Positions 54,547-62,200 of a stretch of 64,000 bases of DNA are shown here, piece after piece. Below the pieces are notes generated by a model, which made no database searches, had not been told where the DNA came from, and saw only the letters and a list, made by a program, of their open reading frames with translations. The position numbers were made by a program, and so were the translations under genes. The first letter of the stretch is position 1. Every line of letters starts with the position of its first letter. Source of the stretch: Zunongwangia profunda SM-A87 (lineage in GTDB: Bacteria > Bacteroidota > Bacteroidia > Flavobacteriales > Flavobacteriaceae); assembly GCF_000023465.1 (NCBI RefSeq), contig NC_014041.1, positions 4,703,501-4,767,500 on the forward strand. The letters are read 5' to 3'.

Positions 54547-54885
54547 TTAATCCTTACTACCTAAGAGTAGAATTTCACTGACTAAAATTTCGGTCACATA
54601 GCGTTTATTACCTTCCTTATCTTCGTAGGATCTGGAAATCAGTTTCCCCTCGATAGCAATTTCCTTTCCTTTTGGCACATAGTTTTCGATAAGCTCGGCC
54701 TGTTTATTCCAAGCAACAAGGCTATGCCATTGGGTATCCTGAACGGATTCCCCTTTTTGGTTTCTGTAATGGTCATTGGTAGCAAGACTTAAACGCGCCA
54801 CTTTTTTGGAGGATTCAAGATTGGTAATTTCAGGAGTGTTTCCCACATTTCCGATGAACTGAACTTTGTTTCTAATAGTACTCAT
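54547..54885 (-). CDS. ssb: Single-stranded DNA-binding protein (element-encoded)
   Basis: 112 aa from the ATG at 54885 (MSTIRNKVQFIGNVGNTPEI, the normal SSB start); a longer frame from 54930 adds an unlikely 15 residues. The OB fold is complete (VARLSLATNDHYRN, DTQWHSLVAWNKQAELIENY, GKEIAIEGKLISRSYEDKEG), but the acidic C-terminal tail that docks partner proteins is missing: it ends ILVSEILLLGSKD. That is usual for element-borne SSBs. It probably protects transferred single strands. Confidence 0.92.
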   Translation of the reverse strand: MSTIRNKVQFIGNVGNTPEITNLESSKKVARLSLATNDHYRNQKGESVQDTQWHSLVAWNKQAELIENYVPKGKEIAIEGKLISRSYEDKEGNKRYVTEILVSEILLLGSKD

Positions 54886-54930
54886 AATAAAAAGATTTAG
54901 GAGTCTACCCCAAGGCAGACGGTTACACAT

Positions 54931-55457
54931 AAATTGAACTAGTTTGAAAAAAATGATTTACTTATTATATCCGGAAGCGTTTTTCTTTCTTTTGATTTTT
55001 TAGTTTTCTTTCCGAATAGATATGTAGCTGTTGATTTCATATTGAACTTTTTTGATTTACTTCCCATAGTGCCGTATAGCTGTTATCTTTTTTTGATGCT
55101 TACACGATTCAATATTTTGGATTGATAAGTACTTATAAAAGCGAGTGTAGTGAGCGGCTTATGCAGTGCGGTTCAACTCCAAAATATTGGTGTTTTGCAA
55201 CCCAAAAAAAGAACGCTAAGGGCAACTGAAGTGAATTAAAAACCGGGTAGGAAGAAACAGTAACATAGACGGAAGTGAAATTAAATGGAATTGAAGCATT
55301 CCTATATTAAATCTCATTACATAATACTAAAATTCTAATCCTGTAAGAATCATCGAAAAAACAGAGATAAGACCGTAAAGAATTGATAATAAAATAAATA
55401 CTTATCTTTAGAGAAGCACCTCCACTTTTTATAACACTGTAGTCTTAGTCATTGGGT
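54931..55457. other. Gap before the NERD gene, with a long inverted repeat
   Basis: No gene seen. 55110-55189 holds a 12-bp inverted repeat (see separate entry). The last ~150 bases, AT-rich, must contain the NERD promoter. The first part, with T-rich tracts on the plus strand, lies upstream of ssb and should hold its promoter. Confidence 0.5.
55110..55189. repeat. 12-bp inverted repeat enclosing a structured 56-base loop
   Basis: CAATATTTTGGA (55110-55121) pairs with TCCAAAATATTG (55178-55189). The loop contains the 12-base palindrome ATAAGTACTTAT (55125-55136) and a GC-richer GCGAGTGTAGTGAGCGGC. It may be a replication/transfer site or a small structured RNA of the element. Confidence 0.5.
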
Positions 55458-56222
55458 ATGGAACTCACTTTCCTTCTTATCATTTTTATGGTCTTTTTCG
55501 TAGGTTCTGACTTTGTCATGAATGTGGCCATTCCAAGAATGAAAGGAAATTATGGAGAAAGAAGAGTTGCCGCAAAACTTCGAAGACTTCATAAAAGGGA
55601 TTATATTGTGCTAAACAATATTCTTCTACAAACTGGGGATAGCAGTTCCCAAATAGACCATATCGTTATTTGTTCTTCAGGTATTTTTGTCATTGAAACA
55701 AAACATTATAAAGGTTGGATTCACGGACATCAAAAATCTGATTATTGGAGCCAGACCATTTTCAAGCATCATACCAAGTTTAAAAATCCCATTCGACAAA
55801 ATTGGACTCATGTATTTGCTTTAAAAAAGTTTCATCCGAACTTTCAGAAACTAAAATACTATCCTATTGTTGTTTTTTCTGGACGTGCCCGTTTGAGAAA
55901 TGTAACGTCAGAACTGCCTGTATTATATCGGTGGCAACTTATACGATACATTAGAACAGAAAATAATCAGAATCGATTATCACCAGACCAAAGGCTATGG
56001 ATCGCAGAAACCATTAAATCCAAAAATTTAAAAAGAAGAAAAGATCGGAAAAATCATAACCGCAAGGTTAAAAGGGGGATTAAAGACCGTAAAATCAAGG
56101 CACATTTAAACATCTGTCCAAGGTGTCAAGGTGATTTATTGTTAAAAGAAGGGCGCTATGGTAACTTCTACGGGTGTTCTAATTACCCCAACTGCACTTA
56201 CACCAAAAGCCTTAGATCGTAG
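55458..56222 (+). CDS. NERD-domain protein with topoisomerase-type zinc ribbon
   Basis: 254 aa from the ATG at 55458 (a TTG lies 6 bases before). It has an N-terminal membrane helix (about 1-20) and the NERD nuclease-related domain (about 30-150): NYGERRVAAKLRRL, DSSSQIDHIVICSSGIFVIE and TKHYKGWIHG, with D/E/K residues in the PD-(D/E)xK pattern. A basic linker is followed by a C-terminal zf-C4_Topoisom ribbon (CPRCQGDLLLKEGRYGNFYG, CSNYPNCTYTKS). NERD proteins are predicted membrane-linked nucleases, frequent on mobile elements, perhaps in defence or DNA processing. It is the only plus-strand gene of this block. Confidence 0.88.
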   Translation: MELTFLLIIFMVFFVGSDFVMNVAIPRMKGNYGERRVAAKLRRLHKRDYIVLNNILLQTGDSSSQIDHIVICSSGIFVIETKHYKGWIHGHQKSDYWSQTIFKHHTKFKNPIRQNWTHVFALKKFHPNFQKLKYYPIVVFSGRARLRNVTSELPVLYRWQLIRYIRTENNQNRLSPDQRLWIAETIKSKNLKRRKDRKNHNRKVKRGIKDRKIKAHLNICPRCQGDLLLKEGRYGNFYGCSNYPNCTYTKSLRS

Positions 56223-56297
56223 TTGATTTTCAATGACCAAGCCTAAATATTTCTGTTCATCATAATTCCAGTTGTCTTCATCCTTCATACCTCAATG

Positions 56298-56397
56298 CCT
56301 AAAAAAAGGGAAGGTTTTTGTTGTATATGCTGCCTGCATTTAGTGAGTGCCATTGAGACCTCACCTTACGGGTGTACAAGCACCCTCATTTTTAATT
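56298..56397 (-). ncRNA. Candidate guide RNA downstream of the dCas12f-like gene
   Basis: Directly after the dCas12f stop, the minus strand reads through three short stems: GGGTG-CTTGTA-CACCC (56370-56385), GTGAG...CTCAC (56343-56364) and ATGC-AGGCA-GCAT (56327-56339). It then reaches ATATACAAC, like the AAC ends of Cas12f repeat scaffolds, and a 23-base non-structured stretch starting AAAAACCTTCCC and running into seven T. TnpB and Cas12f guides commonly lie 3' of the protein gene in this orientation. The last stretch would be the guide. No second repeat is present, so this is a single-guide layout. Function is inferred from position and structure. Confidence 0.5.
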
Positions 56398-57495
56398 TTA
56401 ATCCACGATAAGTTCAATTCCGGCTTTTTCGGCCTTGTATTTTATTTTGGTCATCAGCTCATAATAATTCCAATTCCTTAAAACAAATCCGTCTTCTTTG
56501 GCGATTTCCATTTTATCTTCCTGATTTAATAAAATAAGTGTCCCGGCTTCATGTTTAATACAAAAATCAATAAGCTTTCGGCTGTATACATGCAAGCGGT
56601 TACTAACATAGTTTTTTTCTTTTTCGTGAAATCTCTCTACTGCTTTTGTTTTGCGTTTACGACCTTTTCCTGATCTACAATAGGCAGTAGCATTTTGCGC
56701 CCTTTTTAAAGCAGCCTGTATGGCTAGTCTTCTATATAAAAACTCTTCCCGACTGCCGATACTAAGTGTTGCTTTTCTGGATTTTACTATAATAGGATGT
56801 TCAAGGGATAAGGAAGCTTCTGCAATGACTTCTGGTTTTAGGTTATGCTTTTCTTTCGCGACTTCAAATACGGCCAACCAATAAATTTTTCCTTTATTCA
56901 ACTGAATTTTAGAAGTACATAGCTTTATGTTTCCGGCTACTACCTGTTCCAGCAAGCTTCGTTTATCAGTATAATCCTTTCCTAAATAGGTTTTAAAAGG
57001 GATGGAAAATAGACGAAAGCAAAATGCTTTTTTTTCTTTTTTATAGGATAATCCATGAATACCTATCGTTCCAAATGGAAAAGGAATATCCCTTCTAAAA
57101 TTTGCAAGCGAGCGCTCTCCCCTCCTATATTGTACCAAGTTTTTACTAAAATTATTCATGATATTATAATTCATATTGGCTAAAATGTTGGTTGGGACCT
57201 CACCTTTAAAACGATCAGATACCACCCGGTAGGTACAATTGCTCTTTGAACGATTGAGTATGCCGTCTTCAGCTTTTTTTTCATCCACCAGCCTATATCT
57301 TATACCTTCCGATAAATAAAAAAAGTCCTTAATCATTTCCTGAATATACTGGTGGGTAACAATAAGGTTACCCGCCCTATAGCTTCGGTTTTGCCAACGG
57401 TATAGGGTATCAAGAGCCTCTTTTCTTTCTTCTTTGTTAGGCGCATCCACCAGTAGCTGGATCTTTCGGGTGAGTTTTATAGTTTCTTTTCCCAT
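56398..57495 (-). CDS. Nuclease-dead Cas12f/TnpB-like RNA-guided DNA-binding protein
   Basis: The 365-aa product has a TnpB/Cas12f C-terminal layout. The bridge-helix block GKGRKRKTKAVERF (about 277-290) and EKNYVSNRLHVYSRKLIDF are well kept, as is LRNWNYYELMTKIKYKAEKA near the end. The RuvC-I Asp position reads SLSLEHPIIV (Ser228 where DxG is expected), the RuvC-II Glu position reads ILLNQED, and the protein stops at ELIVD, before the zinc finger and RuvC-III Asp. So it should bind guide RNA and DNA but not cut. It starts 2 bases after the sigma-factor stop. I recall such dCas12f-sigma(E) pairs being reported as RNA-guided transcription activators in Bacteroidota. A plain decayed transposase is less likely, given the open frame and tight pairing. 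Confidence 0.8.
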   Translation of the reverse strand: MGKETIKLTRKIQLLVDAPNKEERKEALDTLYRWQNRSYRAGNLIVTHQYIQEMIKDFFYLSEGIRYRLVDEKKAEDGILNRSKSNCTYRVVSDRFKGEVPTNILANMNYNIMNNFSKNLVQYRRGERSLANFRRDIPFPFGTIGIHGLSYKKEKKAFCFRLFSIPFKTYLGKDYTDKRSLLEQVVAGNIKLCTSKIQLNKGKIYWLAVFEVAKEKHNLKPEVIAEASLSLEHPIIVKSRKATLSIGSREEFLYRRLAIQAALKRAQNATAYCRSGKGRKRKTKAVERFHEKEKNYVSNRLHVYSRKLIDFCIKHEAGTLILLNQEDKMEIAKEDGFVLRNWNYYELMTKIKYKAEKAGIELIVD

Positions 57496-57497
57496 GA

Positions 57498-58274
57498 TTA
57501 AGCAGATTGTTGTTGTTTATGTTTGCTTTGTAAAAGCTTATAAGCAGTCATAAATTCCTTGTGGACTTCCTTTTGGGATAGTTGCAATTCTTCTGCAATA
57601 GCCGCAAAAGAATAGTGCATTTCATTCCGTAGCTGTAAGACTTTTTCTTGTTCCCTGGTTATTCTAGTATTTTTCTTTACTTGAATTTGATCAGGTTTTG
57701 AACCCAAATTGCTCCCTTGGTGAATAATCTTTTTAATATCGTCAATCGCTCTTTTTACCTCATTGCTGGTATAGGTAGTGCTTGTTCCCATAAGCTCAGC
57801 AATATTTTTATACTGAAAACCGTATTTTAAGCAGAGTTCAATTAGATATCTTCTTTCCGGCCTGAGTAAAGGAAAAACACACTTTATTCGGTCAAGAGCT
57901 TTTTGGTTGGCTTCCTGATCTTTTAGATGCTCATCTTCTGACTCCGGGTCATAGCCATGTATATATTCCTGGTAGTTCTCGTAATTATCCAAGCTGTTGA
58001 TGTTCCGGTGAAAATTATTCCTGGGTCGGATATAGTAATAGCTACAATCCCGTTTCATCACATGAAGAAGGAAGTAGAGCATATGTTTAGGATCTTCTAT
58101 ATGATCTCTTTTCTCCCATAATTTTAGGAACGTATCCTGAAGAATGCTCTCAATAACAAATTCATCCTTAATTAACTGCTTCCCCATCCAAAAGAGCTTA
58201 TGCTGATATCGGGCATAAATAAACTCCATGGCATCAGGATGCCCTTCTTTTAAAAGTTTAAACTCACGTTCCAT
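57498..58274 (-). CDS. Sigma-70-family (ECF-like) factor with extra C-terminal HTH, dCas12f partner
   Basis: 258 aa from the ATG at 58274 (a TTG at 58280 is the only longer option). Region 2 (about 1-85) has FIYARYQHKLFWMGKQLI and SILQDTFLKLWEKRDHI. Region 4 (about 135-180) has RRYLIELCLKYGFQYKNIAE and TSNEVKRAIDDIKK. After a basic linker (about 185-200) comes a second sigma4-like HTH: REQEKVLQLRNEMHYSFAAI then LQLSQKEVHKEFMTAYKLL. Ordinary ECF factors (about 170-200 aa) lack this extra domain, and no anti-sigma gene is nearby. With the dead-Cas12f gene 2 bases downstream, the likely job is to recruit RNA polymerase to a guide-chosen site. The extra HTH could be the docking part; that is inference. 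Confidence 0.85.
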   Translation of the reverse strand: MEREFKLLKEGHPDAMEFIYARYQHKLFWMGKQLIKDEFVIESILQDTFLKLWEKRDHIEDPKHMLYFLLHVMKRDCSYYYIRPRNNFHRNINSLDNYENYQEYIHGYDPESEDEHLKDQEANQKALDRIKCVFPLLRPERRYLIELCLKYGFQYKNIAELMGTSTTYTSNEVKRAIDDIKKIIHQGSNLGSKPDQIQVKKNTRITREQEKVLQLRNEMHYSFAAIAEELQLSQKEVHKEFMTAYKLLQSKHKQQQSA

Positions 58275-58412
58275 AGCCAACAGTTTTTAATGTTGGATGG
58301 GATTTTCGAATAGGTACTGTACTAATAAATAGTAAGAGTATAGCGGTGTGGAGTATAGTTTTCATAATTTGCTGTGGTTTTGGTTGTCTTTAATTAGTTT
58401 ATGAAACCATAG

Positions 58413-58466
58413 GCCTTCCCGAAAAAGCCGTTAAACTTAGGGAAAGGCTTATGCTTGAGGGAAGGC
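58413..58466 (-). repeat. Nested GCCTTCCC inverted repeats
   Basis: GCCTTCCC (58413-58420) pairs with GGGAAGGC (58459-58466), enclosing AAGCC/GGCTT (58425-58429/58446-58450) and a third copy, GGGAAAGGC. Outside lie AGCC and GGCT. This could be a structured leader RNA or a protein site upstream of the sigma gene. CCTTCCC also occurs in the predicted guide at 56.3 kb, but flanking bases differ. Confidence 0.45.
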
Positions 58467-58643
58467 TTTCTGGCTTCTAGCCTAGACTAAATGGCTAATT
58501 CATTAAACGGTGGTTTGTTTCTTCTTATAGGTTTGGTTTTAAATCTCAAAGAATTTTACATGATAAATTCAATTATGAAATTATGGTTTAACGTAAAAGG
58601 CTGTACTTGTAGTTGTTGGATAAAGATATAAATAATTTCTTTT

Positions 58644-58665
58644 TTGTTGTAATATACACCAACAA
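58644..58665 (+). promoter_or_regulatory. Possible operator of the Xre gene
   Basis: TTGTTG and CAACAA form a 6-bp dyad with a 10-base spacer 45 bases before the Xre ATG. A short helix-turn-helix protein often represses its own promoter through such a dyad. Confidence 0.35.
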
Positions 58666-58709
58666 TATTTTTGATTTTTTTACTCATCTTAGGTGTAGAA
58701 AGGGCTAAG

Positions 58710-58949
58710 ATGCAAAACGAGAAAGATAAAGTTGATTTTTTAATCCAATTTGGTTCTAATTTTGGTAAAATTAGAAAAATGAAAAACTTAAGTTTTAGGG
58801 CTCTTTCCCAAAAATGTGATTTAGACTACGCTGATCTTAATAAAATTGAGAAAGGAAAAAGGAATATTACTCTTACTACTATAGCTGAACTAGCAAGAGG
58901 ACTCAATGTACATCCTAAAGAATTATTCGATTTTGATTTCACGCCTTAA
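58710..58949 (+). CDS. Small Xre-family regulator
   Basis: 79 aa from the ATG at 58710 (MQNEKDKVDFLIQFGSNFGK); the frame also opens from a TTG at 58671. The HTH_3 domain is complete (LSFRALSQKCDLDYADLNKI then EKGKRNITLTTIAELARGL). It lies 300 bases before cas9 and divergent from the sigma/dCas12f operon. It may control itself or a neighbour; no toxin partner is seen. Confidence 0.85.
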   Translation: MQNEKDKVDFLIQFGSNFGKIRKMKNLSFRALSQKCDLDYADLNKIEKGKRNITLTTIAELARGLNVHPKELFDFDFTP

Positions 58950-59069
58950 TTATGGCATAAAAATTATTGAATAATATTAAAGCAATCTTGAGTAACAATT
59001 TTAAAATCCCGCCTACCCCTTCATCTAAAAATCAAAATCTCCTTCTAGTTCTTAAAATATAACTGCTAT

Positions 59070-59152
59070 AAAAAAGGTGACAAAAATGAATCTGCCACCT
59101 TGAATGTTTTCACAACGGAATAATCCTTATTGTGAATTGCTTTCAGAATTAT
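59070..59152 (-). ncRNA. tracrRNA of the type II-C CRISPR-Cas system
   Basis: Minus-strand order: an anti-repeat CTGAAAGCAATTCACAA (59130-59146), the nexus part AAGGATTATTCCGTTGTG (59111-59128) with GAAAACATTCAAGG, then an 8-bp terminator stem AGGTGGCA...TGTCACCT (59075-59100) and six T. The anti-repeat complements GTTGTGAATTGCTTTCA-type repeats of Bacteroidota II-C systems. It is divergent from cas9, 100-180 bases upstream. RNA length would be about 80 nt. The 5' end is set from the -7 box just upstream. Confidence 0.88.
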
Positions 59153-59156
59153 AAAC

Positions 59157-59164
59157 CAAATATA
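59157..59164 (-). promoter_or_regulatory. -7 box of the tracrRNA promoter
   Basis: TATATTTG on the minus strand is an exact TAnnTTTG match. It would start transcription at about 59150, just before the anti-repeat. No clear -33 TTTG is seen at the usual spacing. Confidence 0.6.
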
Positions 59165-59250
59165 CAAAACTTTTCTAAAGGCATTTATGGGAAACCGTAA
59201 TCCAACTAAAAATTTTATTGTTAAATTTAAAATGTTAAAAAATTAAGAGA

Positions 59251-62200
59251 ATGAAAAGAATTCTTGGATTGGATTTGGGTACGAACTCCATTGGCTGGGC
59301 ATTGGTAAATGAAGCAGAAAACGAAAAAGAAATTTCAAAAATCATAAAGCTTGGGGTACGCGTTAATCCCTTGACAATTGATGAAAAAACCAATTTTGAA
59401 AAAGGTCGCCCGTTATCAACCAATGCAGACCGGACATTAAAACGAGGAGCTCGCCGTAATTTGCAACGCTATAAATTAAGAAGAGAAAATCTTATTGAAA
59501 TTCTAATAGATAATCACATTATTACTAAAGAGACGCCGCTTACCGAAATAGGAAAAGGCACAACATACCAAACACTCTCTTTAAGAGCTAAGGCTGTAAG
59601 AGAGCGAATTGATTTAGAAGATTTTGCAAAAGTCCTTTTAGCCATCAATAAAAAAAGGGGGTATAAAAGTAGTAGAAAGGCTAGTAATGATGAAGAAGGA
59701 CAAGCAATTGATGGAATGGCAATAGCAAAAGAACTCTACGAGCGAGGTATTACACCAGGACAATACGTTCTTGAATTGCTTGAAAATGATAGAAAATATA
59801 TCCCGGATTTTTATCGCTCAGATTTAAAACAAGAATTCAATAAGATTTGGAACAATCAAAAAACATTTTACCCTGAAATTTTAACGGATGAATTATTTAA
59901 AGAATTAGATGGCAAAAATAAATCTCAAACTTGGGCGATTTGCCAAAAACCTTTTAATATAAAGGGAATCAAGCGTATTACAAAAGGAAGAGAAAAAACT
60001 ATCGAAAACTATCATTGGAGAGTAAAAGGATTGTCGGGTAAGTTAAATTTAGAAAAACTAGCCATTATCTTACAAGAAATCAACAACGATATAAATCAAT
60101 CAAGTGGTTATTTAGGGGGTATTTCAGATAAAAGTAAAAAGCTATACCTTAATAAAGAAACTGTAGGAGAATTCCTTTATAAACAAATAGCAAAAAATCC
60201 GCACACCTCACTCAAAAATCAGGTTTTCTATCGTCATGACTATTTAGATGAATTTGAACAAATTTGGAAAACCCAATCAAATTTCAATGCCAATTTAACA
60301 GATGAATTAAAACAAGAAATAAGAGATGTTATTATTTTCTATCAACGCAAAATAAAATCTCAAAAATCACTGATAAGCTTCTGCCAGTTTGAAAGTTGGG
60401 AACAAGAATATTTTGATAAAGAAACAGGGAAAACTAAAACAAGAACCGTGGGTAGACGTGTTATCCCTAAATCTTCACCCCTATTTCAAGAATTCAAGAT
60501 ATGGCAGAATCTAAATCATTTAGTATTTACAAATAGTGAAACCGATGAAAAGATTGAAATTAAAGAAGTGGAACAAGAAATACGAAAAGAACTTTTCGAG
60601 GAACTGAATCTACGGGGAGACTTAAACCCAAATGATCTCCTTAAAATCTTAAGATCTCAATTCAAAATTGGTAAGCTAAGTAATTGGAAATGCAATTTTG
60701 AAAAGATTGAAGGGAATAGAACAAATGCGGCACTTTTCAATATCTATCAAAAAATATCAGATTTTGAAGGCTATGGAATTGATTGGAATAAATCAAACGC
60801 AAAAAAAATTAGAAAGGAATTAAAAGCTACTTTTCCCGAAATAGGAATAGATGCTTCTATTTTAGAATTTGATGCTTACAAAAAACAACTTACCAACCAA
60901 TCCAGCTATGAATTGTGGCATTTATTATATTCGGCTGAAGAAGATTTTAAAATTTCCGAACAGGATAAATTAATATACGGAAATTCTAGTGTTTCATTAA
61001 AGAAAAAGCTTCACCTAAAGTTTGGCTTCAATCCAGAATATGCAAAAATGCTGGCTAATTTATCTCTGATGTCGGACTACGGAAACTTATCTGCTAAGGC
61101 CATTAAAAAAATTCTCCCTTATTTAGAAGATGGTCATCTATATTCTGAAGCTTGTAGGTTAGCCGGTTATAATCATTCTAAAAGTTTGACAGCAGAAGAG
61201 TTAGAAAAATTTGAGCCAAAAGCTAAACTCGATTTACTTAAAAAGAATAGTCTTCGCAATCCTGTTGTCGAGAAAATTTTAAACCAAATGGTGAACGTCG
61301 TAAATCAAGTTATTGATACCTATGGAAAACCAGATGGCGTTAGGATAGAATTAGCTAGAGAATTGAAAAAATCAGCAAAAGAAAGAGCTGAAATGACTAA
61401 AGGGATTGCAGATGGTACTAGAAGAAATGAGGAAATCAAAAAGATCATAACTCAAAAATTTGGAATCCCAAATCCTACGAAGTCAGATTTAGTACGTTAT
61501 CGACTATGGCAGGAACTAGAATCTAGAGGGTATAAAGACATATTTACCGACAAATATATAAGCCCAGATAAAATATTTTCAAGCGAAATAGATATAGAGC
61601 ATATCATTCCAAAAGCATTGCTTTTTGATGACTCATTTTCAAATAAAACATTATCCTTTAGGAATGTTAACCTAAAAAAAGCAAACCGTACTGCTTTAGA
61701 CTTTATCACACAAGATTATCAGTCAAATGTAGAAGCATACAAAGAACGTGTGGAAACTTGGAATAAGGATAACCATATTTCAAAAGGCAAGAGAAATAAA
61801 CTACTAATGTCTCTCAAAGATATTCCTGATGGATTTATAGAGCGTGATCTAAGAAATAGCCAATATATAGCCCGCAAAGCGAAAAGGATGCTTTATGAAG
61901 TATTCCCAAATGAAGTTTTAGCTACTTCTGGAAGTATTACCGATAAGTTAAGAAGTGACTGGGATTTAATCAATGTAATGAAAGAGTTGAACCTGCCCAA
62001 ATATAAAGCACTGGGGTTAACGGAATATGAAGAACGGCTTGATAAGGGAACGGAAGAACTATTTAAACACGAAGTAATAAAAGATTGGACAAAACGTAAT
62101 GACCACAGGCATCACGCTATGGATGCATTAGCAGTTGCTTTCACCACACATAATCATATTCAATATATAAATAACCTCAATGCCAGAAAGGATATTACTC

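Larger units (their letters stand above)
49324..54885. mobile_element. Mobilization module of a Bacteroidota integrative/mobilizable element
   Basis: wHTH, MobC-like coupling protein, DUF5712-type relaxase MobB, BtgA/BfmA-like accessory protein, a 1.1-kb origin-like gap, RadC and SSB all run on the minus strand in the order usual for mobilizable elements of this phylum. No integrase or conjugation (tra) genes are in the window, so element ends are unknown. The NERD, sigma/dCas12f and Xre genes to the right may be cargo. Confidence 0.65.
58275..58709. other. Upstream region of the sigma/dCas12f operon, with GCCTTCCC stems
   Basis: No gene seen in these 435 bases. It must hold the promoters of both the sigma operon (minus) and the Xre gene (plus). 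58413-58466 carries nested inverted repeats and is richer in GC than its flanks. A small dyad at 58644-58665 precedes the Xre gene. Confidence 0.5.

Noticed and set aside
56144..56290. A 49-codon minus-strand frame (starts MKDEDNWNYDEQKYLGLV)
   Set aside because: It runs antisense through the 3' end of the NERD gene, past the candidate guide RNA, and resembles nothing; it is most likely a shadow.
56398..57495. Ordinary IS605-type TnpB transposon
   Set aside because: No TnpA, no clear element ends, missing catalytic residues and zinc finger, and tight coupling to a sigma gene argue against an active insertion sequence.
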